Below are positions 16,717-25,553 of a stretch of 64,000 bases of DNA, one piece after another. Within the stretch, counting starts at the first letter, position 1. Every line of letters begins with the position of its first letter. Source of the DNA: Desulfobacterales bacterium (GTDB lineage Bacteria > Desulfobacterota > Desulfobacteria > Desulfobacterales > Desulfosalsimonadaceae); contig JAXHNP010000006.1 of NCBI GenBank assembly GCA_034520365.1, positions 985,001 through 1,049,000 of the forward strand, given 5' to 3'. The translations under genes and the position numbers were made by a program. Below the pieces are notes generated by a model that searched no databases, was not told where the DNA came from, and saw only the letters and a program-made list of their open reading frames with translations.

Positions 16717-19700
16717 ATGATCTCCATTCCGGATTATGAAATCATCGAAAAAATCCGATCCGGCCCGGGTTTCACCCGGCTGACCGGGCGGCATATCAAC
16801 AGCCCCCAACCGGTTGTATGCCATTTTTTTCCCTTGCCCCATGCAATTATGGCCGGCGGCGAAGCCGTTTCAAAAGCCTATGATGCCCTGCCGCATATCC
16901 GCTCACATCACGTAATGGCCGTACATGCGGTTCAAAAAATCGCCGAGGGACCGGAAACCGGCATTCTGCTGATCATGGCGCCCGCACCGGCGGAATCGCT
17001 CTCTGCATTTATCACGCAGACGGATCTTTCCCTTGTTGACCGGCTGGCAATCGCCATGCAGCTGGCTGCCGCCGTAAATGATATGCACCAGGCGGGCTTT
17101 ATCCATAAGGGCCTGACGCTTGAGGGGATTGCCGTTGATCCGGACGAACAAACCATTAAAGTTTTCGATTTTGCGCCGCCGGCACTAATGGGATCGCCGT
17201 CCCGGCTTTTCCATAATCCGAATATGCTGGAGGCGAACCTGCCCGAACATCACCTGGCCTATATATCCCCTGAGCAGACCGGCCGGATGAACCGGCAGGT
17301 CGATTTTCGAACCGATTTTTATTCCCTGGGCATTATCCTCTATACCCTCTTTACAGGGAGCCTGCCGTTTGCCCCCGCCGGCCCGGAGAAGCTTATCCAT
17401 GATCATGTCGCCAAGCAGCCTTTGCCGCCGAATCAGCTTCAACCGGAGATTCCCGGCCCGATTTCGGAAATCATCATGAAGCTTCTGGCCAAAGATCCGG
17501 AGGACCGCTACCAGAGTGCATACGGACTTCAGGCGGATCTGGCCTGCTGTTATGACCGGCTTGCGGAGGTCGGCCGGATGGAATCCGCATTTACGCCCGG
17601 AAACAATGACGCCCCGGAGGTTTTAATCCTTCCGGATCGGCTGTTCGGCAGGGACGGGCTCATGCAGCGGCTTAAGGTTGAATATCAGCGCGTACAGCGG
17701 GCGGATGCGGCCATGGTGTTGATTGCCGGTGCCGCCGGGATGGGCAAGACCCGCCTGATGAAAGATTTTGCCGCTTTCGTCACCGGCATGGAGGGCTACT
17801 TTCTTAAAGGCAGATGTGAACCGCTTGAGCAAAAGATTCCCTATAGCCCAATCATCCAGGCCTTCTCGGATATGATCCGCCAGATTCTGACCCAGACGCC
17901 GGATGCGGTGGCAACCTGGCGCCGCCGGATAGAGCAGGCGCTGGGAAACAATGCGCGCCTTATCGTTGATATGATTCCCGAACTGGCCTATATCATCGGT
18001 CAGCCGGAGGCAGTCAGTGACCTCTCACCGGCCGATGCCCTGAACCGGTTTAACATCACGTTTGAGAATTTTTTCCGCGCATTTGCGGCTGAGGCCCACC
18101 CGCTGGTGGTTTTTATTGATGATATGCAATGGGCGGATGCGGCCACCCTTCATCAGATGGAGGCATTTTTCACAGAAGGGGCGTCCCGCTACATTCTGTT
18201 TGTCGGTGCCTATCGGCACACCGAAATCCGTTATACCCATCCGCTGCCACAAACCATTGACGCCATCCGGCGGAAAAATGTTCGCCTGACCGAGATGACG
18301 CTCGATCCGCTCACCGAAGCTGATATTGCCCAAATGATCACCGCTTCCCTGAAAAAAACCATGGCCGATGCCGCGTCACTGGCCGGGCCGGTGCATCGGC
18401 AGACAGGCGGCAATCCGGATTCTGCCCGGCAGTTGTTGGCTCGCCTCTATGCCGAAGGGCTTCTTGTTTTTGATTTTGAAAAGGGCGTCTGGCAGTGGGA
18501 TCTGGAATACATCCGGTCCCGGTCCATGGCCTATAGGCCCGGCGATTCGCTGGATCAGGACATTAAGAATCTGCCGGAGCATACCCTGGCGGTGTTAAAG
18601 CTGGCCGCATGCATCGGGGAGCGGTTCGATCTGGCCGTGCTGGCCCAGATAGCTGAAAAAAATGCCATTGACGCGGCCTTTGACCTGTGGCCGGCCGTGG
18701 AAGCCGGTTTTATCACCGGCGCCCGGGATTCGGATCAGCCGCTGAGGAATCTCTTAATCCGGTATCTGCCGCCCCAGCTGACCGAGGCAGAAGAAGCCGG
18801 AGTTGCGGCGGAAAATATCCGATTGATGTTCCGGCATAACAATGTGCGGCAAATCGTTTATGCCATGCTGCCGGCGGATCAAAGAGAGGCGCTGCATTTA
18901 AAAATCGGCAGGCACCTTTTGGCAGCTTTGGCAGATGATGAGCTGCCGCATCATATTTATCAAGTGATCAATCATTTTAACCGGGGGGCGGTTCAGATTA
19001 AAGAGGAAGAGAAGCTGCGCCTGGCCCGGCTCAATCTAATGGCCGGTCAAAAGGCGGTGGGGTCGCATGCCTATACCCAGGCGCTGGAATATTTCAGCAC
19101 CGGCGCAGCGGCTTTATCTGAATCCGCCTGGCAGAGCCATTATTCCCTGATGTTTGCCCTGGTTAAGGGGCGGATGACATGCGAGTATTTTACTCAGGAT
19201 TTCGACGCGGCGGAAGAACGGTTCCAGGTGCTGATGGCTCGGGCGGTCAGCGATACGGATCGGGCCGAGATATATATGCAGAAAATGATTATGCTCGCGA
19301 GCCTGGCCCGGCATGAGGAGGCCCTGAAAATCGGGTTGGCCGGTCTGCGGTTATTGGATGTGCGCCTGCCGGCGGCCGCAGGCCGGATATCGGTCTTAAA
19401 GAACATGCTCACCACCCAATCCAAAGTCAAGCGATACCGCACGGAGGAGCTGCTGAATCTGCCGCAGATCAATGACCGGCGGCTGCTCCTGGTGATGAAT
19501 CTGCTGGCTAATCTTTGTTTTTCCGCATTTTTATGCAGCCCCTATGCGGCGATCGTGGCCTCCCTGAAGGCGATCGAGCTTACGCTTAAGCACGGCAATT
19601 CAACCGCCTCCCCGTTCGGCTTCATGATTTACGGCGCCTCTTTATGCGCCATTTTTAAAAACTATGCGATCGGCAGAAAATTCGGCGACCTGGCCCTGAC

Positions 19701-21942
19701 CGCCAATGAAAGGTTTGGGACCCCGGCGCTGGTGCCGAAGCTGCTGCTTTTATACGGCGGGGGCATCAGCATCTGGACCGAACACCTGCATAAAGGGCTT
19801 GATATTCATCGACGGGGCGTTAAAACCGCACTGGAAACCGGTGATCCCAATTACGCGGTGTATCATATTCAGTCCGTGCTCATCGTCCTGATTGCCAGCG
19901 GCGCCCCATTAGACACCGTATCAGCGGAGTGCGAAAGGTATTTCCATTTCGTTAAAAACTCCGGTGATGCCGGGGCGCTTAATTACCTCTGGTCGGTTAG
20001 GTATTATCTGCATGGGCTCCGGGGCGGGGCGGCTGATGCCCCTGAGGCGGCCGCTTTCGAATTCGATGAGGCCCGGCATGTGGCGAAAATGGAGGCAGAC
20101 GGGATTCAGATTATCCTCCTTCGTCATTTACTCTTAAAGCTGCGGCTTTTCTATACCATGGGCAATATCAAAGGCGCGCTCATCGCGGCCAAAGCCGGCG
20201 AAAAATTGCTGCACTACCATCTGGGCACCCTGATTGTCCCTGAATTCCATTTCTTTCATGCCCTGGCCCTGGCCGCCGCCTGTCCGGCGGGGAAACCTCC
20301 CAGACGCCATTTGTCTCGCCGGAAGATAAAGGGCTTTTTAGGCCGCCTTTATGCGCTATCCCGCCAATGTCCGGAAAATTTTGAGCATAAGTACCTGCTG
20401 GCAGCTGCGGAATATGAGCGGATCAACGGACGCGACAGGACGGCCATGGCATTTTACCATCAGGCCGGGCGATCGGCCCGGGAAAACGGATTCATCCAGT
20501 TTCATGCCCTGGCCAATGAACTGGCCGCTAAGTTTTACAAGGGCCTCCAGCTTGACGACATCGCCCGGAACTGTCTGACGCTTGCCCGGGACGGGTATCG
20601 CAAATGGGGGGCGCATGAAAAGGTGAGGGCGCTGGAAAATGCGTTTCCCGAAATTCCGGCCGGTAAACTGCCGGACAAAACCCTGCCGGCATTTGACACG
20701 CTCGATTTCTCAGCGGTCATTTGTTCTTTGCAGACCATTTCAACGGATATCGTGTTTGAGGATCTGCTGAAGAGCCTTCTGCCGATTATGCTCGAGAATG
20801 CCGGGGCCACAAAAACTCAGTTTCTAACCATCCGTTCGGATCAGATGTACCTGGAAGCCGAACATACGGTAAACAGCCGGGAGACCCGTGTTTTTGCTTC
20901 TGTTTTGGCGGACAGTCGTGCTGAGTTTTTTCTTCCTGTACTCAATTACGTCCGGCAGACCGGGCAATTGATGGTGCTTGAGGATGCATCCCGGCAAGCC
21001 GATTACAGCGGGCACCCCTATATGGATAAACACCGGCCCCGGTCCGTGTTATGCCTGCCGGTGCGCCGGCAGACCCGGCTCGTGGCCCTGCTTTATCTGG
21101 AAAACCGGCTGGCCCCCGCGGTCTTTACGCCTGCGCGCACTGATATTTTGGAGCTTTTAGCGTCCCAGGCCGCCATATCATTAGAAAACGCAAGGCTCTA
21201 TGAGAACGTACGTCAGAAGGAGAGGGCGCTGCGTCAATTAAGTCAGCAGCGCGAGGATGAGTCGCTTCAATATCAGTCGCAGCTTCGCTCCTTATCATCC
21301 CAGCTGTCTTTAACCGAGGAGCGGGAGCGGCGGCGGATTGCCACGCAACTGCATGATCGGATCGGTCATGCCCTGACCAATGCGTCCATGCGGCTTTCCC
21401 GTCTGCGCAACCCGCCCGTTTCAGAAGATGATGCGAAGCGCCTCACGGATGAGGTTCACGGGCTGATTGAGCAGTCGATTCAGGACACGCAGACCTTGAC
21501 TTTTGAGTTAAGCCCGCCCATACTCTATGATCTGGGGTTGGAGGCCGCCATTGACTGGCTGGCCGAACAGACCCAGTCGCAGCATGGGATTACAGTCAAC
21601 TGCGTTGATGATATGGCGCCCAAGCCGATTGACGAGAGCCTTCGGGTACTGCTATTTCAAGCCGCCCGGGAGCTGCTTTTTAACGTGGTGAAACATGCCC
21701 GGGCCTCACAGGCCACCATTTCCATATCCCGAGAAGGGGAGTATGTATCGGTTACGATTGAAGATGACGGCGTCGGTTTTAATCCTGGCAGAGCCAGGCA
21801 GCGACAGGGCAGGAAGGGCGGATTTGGTTTGTTTTCTATACAGGAGCGGCTGGCCCACCAGGGCGGTCGGCTTGAAGTTCACTCTGAGCCGGGCAAAGGG
21901 GCCCGCTTTAATCTGATTTCACCCATGAAGGCGATGGAGTGA
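16717..21942 (+). CDS. Pseudokinase - AAA ATPase - GAF - histidine kinase signalling giant
   Basis: A protein of about 1741 residues with the layout of the trifunctional PknK/sensor-kinase family: a protein-kinase-like domain (1 to about 280), an AAA/STAND ATPase with Walker A GAAGMGKT (about 338-345) and VVFIDDMQWADA (Walker B region), a long helical TPR-like middle (about 690-1330), a GAF domain (about 1360-1500), a HisKA_3 dimerisation domain with the phospho-acceptor in ATQLHDRIGHAL (His near 1545), and an HATPase (DDGVGFNPG, GGFGLFSIQER). The kinase part has lost its catalytic residues: HKGLTLEGI instead of HKDxxxxN, FDFAPP instead of DFG, and no clear ATP lysine. The ATG at 16717 fits the family N-terminus better than the GTG at 16702. 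It phosphorylates, by inference, the regulator 10 bases downstream. Confidence 0.9.
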   Translation: MISIPDYEIIEKIRSGPGFTRLTGRHINSPQPVVCHFFPLPHAIMAGGEAVSKAYDALPHIRSHHVMAVHAVQKIAEGPETGILLIMAPAPAESLSAFITQTDLSLVDRLAIAMQLAAAVNDMHQAGFIHKGLTLEGIAVDPDEQTIKVFDFAPPALMGSPSRLFHNPNMLEANLPEHHLAYISPEQTGRMNRQVDFRTDFYSLGIILYTLFTGSLPFAPAGPEKLIHDHVAKQPLPPNQLQPEIPGPISEIIMKLLAKDPEDRYQSAYGLQADLACCYDRLAEVGRMESAFTPGNNDAPEVLILPDRLFGRDGLMQRLKVEYQRVQRADAAMVLIAGAAGMGKTRLMKDFAAFVTGMEGYFLKGRCEPLEQKIPYSPIIQAFSDMIRQILTQTPDAVATWRRRIEQALGNNARLIVDMIPELAYIIGQPEAVSDLSPADALNRFNITFENFFRAFAAEAHPLVVFIDDMQWADAATLHQMEAFFTEGASRYILFVGAYRHTEIRYTHPLPQTIDAIRRKNVRLTEMTLDPLTEADIAQMITASLKKTMADAASLAGPVHRQTGGNPDSARQLLARLYAEGLLVFDFEKGVWQWDLEYIRSRSMAYRPGDSLDQDIKNLPEHTLAVLKLAACIGERFDLAVLAQIAEKNAIDAAFDLWPAVEAGFITGARDSDQPLRNLLIRYLPPQLTEAEEAGVAAENIRLMFRHNNVRQIVYAMLPADQREALHLKIGRHLLAALADDELPHHIYQVINHFNRGAVQIKEEEKLRLARLNLMAGQKAVGSHAYTQALEYFSTGAAALSESAWQSHYSLMFALVKGRMTCEYFTQDFDAAEERFQVLMARAVSDTDRAEIYMQKMIMLASLARHEEALKIGLAGLRLLDVRLPAAAGRISVLKNMLTTQSKVKRYRTEELLNLPQINDRRLLLVMNLLANLCFSAFLCSPYAAIVASLKAIELTLKHGNSTASPFGFMIYGASLCAIFKNYAIGRKFGDLALTANERFGTPALVPKLLLLYGGGISIWTEHLHKGLDIHRRGVKTALETGDPNYAVYHIQSVLIVLIASGAPLDTVSAECERYFHFVKNSGDAGALNYLWSVRYYLHGLRGGAADAPEAAAFEFDEARHVAKMEADGIQIILLRHLLLKLRLFYTMGNIKGALIAAKAGEKLLHYHLGTLIVPEFHFFHALALAAACPAGKPPRRHLSRRKIKGFLGRLYALSRQCPENFEHKYLLAAAEYERINGRDRTAMAFYHQAGRSARENGFIQFHALANELAAKFYKGLQLDDIARNCLTLARDGYRKWGAHEKVRALENAFPEIPAGKLPDKTLPAFDTLDFSAVICSLQTISTDIVFEDLLKSLLPIMLENAGATKTQFLTIRSDQMYLEAEHTVNSRETRVFASVLADSRAEFFLPVLNYVRQTGQLMVLEDASRQADYSGHPYMDKHRPRSVLCLPVRRQTRLVALLYLENRLAPAVFTPARTDILELLASQAAISLENARLYENVRQKERALRQLSQQREDESLQYQSQLRSLSSQLSLTEERERRRIATQLHDRIGHALTNASMRLSRLRNPPVSEDDAKRLTDEVHGLIEQSIQDTQTLTFELSPPILYDLGLEAAIDWLAEQTQSQHGITVNCVDDMAPKPIDESLRVLLFQAARELLFNVVKHARASQATISISREGEYVSVTIEDDGVGFNPGRARQRQGRKGGFGLFSIQERLAHQGGRLEVHSEPGKGARFNLISPMKAME

Positions 21943-21951
21943 GGTGTCGTC

Positions 21952-22605
21952 ATGGCCTTAATTAAAATTCTTCTGGCGGATGACCATAAGATTACCCGGG
22001 ATGGCCTCCGGGCGCTTTTGGAGCAGCAATCCAATATGAACGTGGTGGGAGAGGCGGAAAACGGCCGTGAAGCCGTTCGCCTGGCCATGGATCTGGCGCC
22101 GGATGTGGTGGTCATGGACATCAGTATGCCGGAGTTAAACGGCATTGAGGCCACCCGGCAGATCCGGGGGGATCTGCCGGAGACCAAAGTTGTTGCCCTT
22201 TCCATGTATGCGGACCGCCGCTATGTTGTGGGTATGCTGAAAGCCGGGGTATCCGGTTATCTGCTGAAAAACTGTGCATTTGACGAACTGGTCAGCGCCA
22301 TTGAGGCGGTGACCCATAACGAGAGTTTTTTAAGCCCGCGCATTGCGGATACGGTGATGAAGGATTACACCCATATTCTGGAACAGGATGAGACCGCCGG
22401 CGTCTCCGCGCTTTCCGCCCGGGAACGGGAGGTTTTGCAGCTGATCGCCGAAGGCCTGTCCACCCGCCAGATCGCCGAGCGGATTCACGTGAGTGTCAAA
22501 ACCGTAGAGACCCACCGTCAGCGGATCATGAAAAAGCTTAATGCCAAAAGTGTGGCCGAGCTGACCAAAATCGCCCTTCGGGAGGGGTTGACCGCCCTCG
22601 ACTAG
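21952..22605 (+). CDS. NarL/LuxR-family response regulator
   Basis: A 217-residue two-domain regulator. The receiver domain has the acidic pair in LLADDHKITRDGLRALL, the phosphoacceptor Asp in VVVMDISMPELNG (about residue 54-56), and the later Thr/Ser and Lys positions (ALSMYAD, YLLKNCAF). The C-terminal LuxR helix-turn-helix covers about residues 148-205 (LSAREREVLQLIAEGLSTRQ; VSVKTVETHRQRIMKKL). It lies directly after the histidine kinase, so it is the cognate regulator. Target genes are not evident; the lipase gene is the nearest downstream candidate. Confidence 0.93.
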   Translation: MALIKILLADDHKITRDGLRALLEQQSNMNVVGEAENGREAVRLAMDLAPDVVVMDISMPELNGIEATRQIRGDLPETKVVALSMYADRRYVVGMLKAGVSGYLLKNCAFDELVSAIEAVTHNESFLSPRIADTVMKDYTHILEQDETAGVSALSAREREVLQLIAEGLSTRQIAERIHVSVKTVETHRQRIMKKLNAKSVAELTKIALREGLTALD

Positions 22606-22618
22606 CTTGTTCATAATA

Positions 22619-22659
22619 AATCAGGGTTTTTCCCGTTAGATTTCAGGGATTCCCTGATT
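22619..22659 (+). terminator. Hairpin after the two-component genes
   Basis: AATCAGGG (22619-22626) pairs perfectly with CCCTGATT (22652-22659), followed by GTCATTTT. The T-run is weak, so it is only a plausible terminator. Confidence 0.45.
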
Positions 22660-22819
22660 GTCATTTTAAATCGCTTTTTGTAAAAAAATAATAAGTAACT
22701 TTTTTTTATTGTGTGAACAGTGATTACAAAAATTAGGGGTGATTGAACAAGGAATTTTAATTCGCATAAGAGATCATGGGTTTAAAACCATTCAACCGAA
22801 ACATGCAGGGGAGGAAAAA

Positions 22820-23719
22820 ATGAAGAAATTATACACCACCACTATCATCGCCGTATTATTAAGCGTGTTCATACTGCCGGCTGCCGGTTTTGCAGGGGGC
22901 AGCTCAGACACTTGCGACACGGAGTATCCCATCGTTTTGGCCCATGGTATGGGCGCATCCGCGGAAATTTTAGGGATTGTGGACTACTGGTGGGGCATTG
23001 AGGATGCCCTGGAAGATGAAGGCGCTGAGGTCTATATCACCTCAGTCAACGGCATGGACAGCACTGAGAATAAGGCCTGGGATTTCTGGGGGCAATATAA
23101 ACAGATATTGGCTGAGACCGGGGCGGAGAAAGCCAATATCATCGGCCACTCCCATGGGACTCTTTATACGCGATACGCCATTTCCAATTTAGGGTTGGGT
23201 GATGAAGTGGCTTCCTATACCAGCCTGGCCGGTCCGCATCGGGGCAGTGCCATTGCGGACATGCTCATGTATGGGTTAAGCGATGATATCAAATCCGCGC
23301 TGGGCGGGTCCCTGGACTTTGTTTATGCATTTGTCTTTGGCGATGATGATCCCAACAGTTTGGAAAATGGTTATGACCTTTGCACTGATTATATGACGGA
23401 TACATTTAACCCCAACACTCAGAATGTTAGCGGCGTTTACTACCAGAGCTGGGCGGCCAAGGCCAAGACCTCCTGCCCCAGCGTTGTCCTGCAGCCCACC
23501 TGGCTGACCATGCTGGTTAAAGAAGGCGCCAATGACGGACTGGTTAGTGTGGACAGCGCCAAATGGGGGAATTTCAGAGGGGTAAAGGATGCGGCCTGGT
23601 ACAGCCCGGGCTGCGATCATCTGAACATGGTGGGCCATCTGTTCGGTGCCACGCCAGGGTTTAATGCTCCGGACTTTTTTGTTGATATCGTGAATGGTCT
23701 GAAAAGCAGGGGGTATTAA
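22820..23719 (+). CDS. Secreted triacylglycerol lipase, family I-like
   Basis: A 299-residue alpha/beta hydrolase with a signal peptide (MKKLYTTTIIAVLLSVFILP, cleaved near GFAGG). The oxyanion region YPIVLAHGMG (about residues 36-45), nucleophile elbow GHSHG (about 109-113, Ser nucleophile), catalytic Asp region ANDGLVSVDSAKWG (about 239-252) and a late His in CDHLNMVGH (about 268-276) match Pseudomonas/Burkholderia-type true lipases. Family I.1/I.2 lipases need a membrane foldase (Lif); none is encoded nearby, although this shorter form may not need it. The ATG at 22820 follows GGGGAGGAAAAA and replaces an implausibly long upstream start. Only three cysteines are visible, so disulfide use is unclear. 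Confidence 0.87.
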   Translation: MKKLYTTTIIAVLLSVFILPAAGFAGGSSDTCDTEYPIVLAHGMGASAEILGIVDYWWGIEDALEDEGAEVYITSVNGMDSTENKAWDFWGQYKQILAETGAEKANIIGHSHGTLYTRYAISNLGLGDEVASYTSLAGPHRGSAIADMLMYGLSDDIKSALGGSLDFVYAFVFGDDDPNSLENGYDLCTDYMTDTFNPNTQNVSGVYYQSWAAKAKTSCPSVVLQPTWLTMLVKEGANDGLVSVDSAKWGNFRGVKDAAWYSPGCDHLNMVGHLFGATPGFNAPDFFVDIVNGLKSRGY

Positions 23720-23773
23720 TCCTTTCCGCGCCACCATTTAGCTTAGAAATAGCGAAATTCAAAAGCCTGAATA

Positions 23774-23804
23774 AAAAAAAGGCGGCCAAAGGGCCGCCTT
23801 TTTT
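23774..23804. terminator. Strong intrinsic (probably bidirectional) terminator
   Basis: A-run, then GGCGGCC-AAA-GGGCCGCC stem-loop (23781-23798), then TTTTTT. It separates the GC-rich region from the AT-rich catabolic island. The rest of 23805-23930 holds no recognisable gene. Confidence 0.9.
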
Positions 23805-23930
23805 ATTGGCACTAAAAGGCCGGGCGTTGCCAATTTTAAAAATCTTTGCATATCCACACAGGCGACCCAAAGGACGCCCCTTCTGCATTGGGTGCGCTTA
23901 TATCGTGGGCATGCAAAGAATTTATGCTAA

Positions 23931-23945
23931 TGGCACGGAAAATGC
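23931..23945 (+). promoter_or_regulatory. Sigma54-type promoter of island unit A
   Basis: TGGCAC-GGAAA-ATGC with exact GG-N10-GC spacing (23932-23933 and 23944-23945). The start would be near 23957, about 100 bases before the first hydratase gene. It is the best -24 match of the three island promoters. Confidence 0.62.
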
Positions 23946-24058
23946 CTTTCGAATTATCCAATTTTTTTTTCTGGAAACTGGAGTGGCCATATCTTTATTG
24001 CAATATATACCTGCTTTTGAAATAATATAATTTTTGATTCTTGTTTTGGAGAATTGCT

Positions 24059-24904
24059 GTGATCATTCGTGAGATACACTTGGACCAAATAAAGAGTACT
24101 ATTAAAAAACTTTGTATAGAAGCAAACACCAGCCTATCAGAAAATGTGCTAAACGCTTTTAGAGAAGCTTTATCCCAGGAAGACTCATTAATCGGAAAGG
24201 AAATATTTCAGCAACTGTTAGCTAATGCGACCGTAGCTCAAAATGAGGGCCTTGCTGTCTGTCAGGATACTGGAATGGTAGTGGTTTTTATGAGTATTGG
24301 ACAGGATGTTCATTTAGTCGGTGGCAGTTTAGAGGAGGCAGTTAATACTGGCGTATCCTCAGGTTATGCTGAAGGTTATTTCCGAGCATCTACGCTTGAT
24401 CCGATAACAAGAAAAACCTTTAATCACAATAGCCCAGCAGTTTTACATACAGAAATTGTTCCAGGTGATAAAATTAAGATTACTTTATTACCCAAAGGTT
24501 TTGGTGGTGAGATGATGAGTCAAGCAATTGTTTTCTCGCCAGCAAAAGGTATTGAAGGGGTTAAAGCTTTTATTATTAATTGCGTGAAAGAAGCTGGAGG
24601 CAAACCATGCCCCCCCGGAATTATTGGGGTAGGTATAGGTGGTACAATTGAAAAGGCAGCAATTTTGTCCAAAAAAGCTTTGATCAGACCCATAGGGGAT
24701 CGAAATTCTGCCCCTAATGTTGCCGAGCTCGAAGATGAACTACTTGAAGATATCAATCGGCTCGGAATTGGCCCGCAAGGCTTGGGGGGACGGATAACCG
24801 CTTTAGATGTTCATATTGAAACTTATCCGACTCATATCGCAAGCATTCCGGTTTCAGTCAACATTCAATGTCACAGCATCCGGCATAAAGAAGCGATAAT
24901 ATGA
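24059..24904 (+). CDS. Class I fumarase/tartrate-dehydratase-type hydratase, alpha subunit (set 1)
   Basis: A 281-residue oxygen-sensitive [4Fe-4S] hydratase alpha subunit (FumA-N/TtdA family), which adds water to fumarate-type double bonds (fumarate, mesaconate, tartrate). The three expected cluster cysteines are visible: AVCQDTGM (Cys68), KPCPPGIIGVGIGGT (Cys184) and NIQCHS near the end. The start is taken as GTG 24059, preceded by GGAGA at 7 bases; the TTG at 24041 is inside the ribosome-site region. It is followed 17 bases later by the beta subunit and then a transporter, so it likely acts on the imported acid. Substrate not determinable between fumarate, mesaconate and others. Confidence 0.88.
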   Translation: MIIREIHLDQIKSTIKKLCIEANTSLSENVLNAFREALSQEDSLIGKEIFQQLLANATVAQNEGLAVCQDTGMVVVFMSIGQDVHLVGGSLEEAVNTGVSSGYAEGYFRASTLDPITRKTFNHNSPAVLHTEIVPGDKIKITLLPKGFGGEMMSQAIVFSPAKGIEGVKAFIINCVKEAGGKPCPPGIIGVGIGGTIEKAAILSKKALIRPIGDRNSAPNVAELEDELLEDINRLGIGPQGLGGRITALDVHIETYPTHIASIPVSVNIQCHSIRHKEAII

Positions 24905-24921
24905 TTTTTTTGTGATTAATT

Positions 24922-25476
24922 ATGTTAGAGGAAATTCATTTAAAAACACCATTGACAGATGATGTCATTGAAAGGCTTTATGCGGGTACAAAAGTACTTA
25001 TTTCCGGAGAGTTATACACGGCTCGGGATGCTGCCCACAAGCGACTTTCTAAGATGATTACGAGCAAAAAAGAACTGCCCTTTGATATTAAAGGAGCCAT
25101 AATATATTATGTCGGCCCTACACCGGCAAAGCCAGGTCATGTCATAGGTTCAGCGGGACCGACGAGCAGTTATCGCATGGATATATTTACCCCTGCTCTA
25201 ATTGAACTGGGCCTAAAGGGAATGATTGGCAAAGGTCCTCGTGAAGAGCCAGTTAAAAAAGCGATAAAAAAATTTAAAGCGATCTATTTTGCAGCTATAG
25301 GCGGGGCGGGTGCGTTACTTTCAGAAAAAATTATAAATTCAGAGGTTATAGCTTTTAAAGATTTGGGCACAGAGGCGATAAGAAGGCTTGAAGTAAAGGA
25401 TTTTCCGGCCATCATTGTAAATGATATTTTCGGAAACGATCTTTTTGAACAGGGGAATAATCAATTTAAGAGATGA
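24922..25476 (+). CDS. Class I fumarase-type hydratase, beta subunit (set 1)
   Basis: A 184-residue TtdB/FumA-C-type subunit that completes the active site with the alpha subunit. Canonical motifs are intact: YTARDAAHKRL (about residues 33-43), YYVGPTPAKPG (about 64-74), GPTSSYRMD and GKGPREEPVKKA (about 111-122, where G-K-G is typical). Compare the divergent second copy at 51927. Translation probably depends on the upstream gene; a 77-base spacer then leads to the transporter. Confidence 0.88.
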   Translation: MLEEIHLKTPLTDDVIERLYAGTKVLISGELYTARDAAHKRLSKMITSKKELPFDIKGAIIYYVGPTPAKPGHVIGSAGPTSSYRMDIFTPALIELGLKGMIGKGPREEPVKKAIKKFKAIYFAAIGGAGALLSEKIINSEVIAFKDLGTEAIRRLEVKDFPAIIVNDIFGNDLFEQGNNQFKR

Positions 25477-25553
25477 TGGTATAAAGGAAATTTTGTGAAT
25501 AATTTTTTAAATTTATATAATGATCTGCTTAAAGTGAATTACAAAATCAGCTC

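Noticed and set aside
23806-24030. 74-codon frame between the lipase terminator and unit A
   Set aside because: Overlaps the sigma54-type promoter, low-complexity content, no ribosome site.
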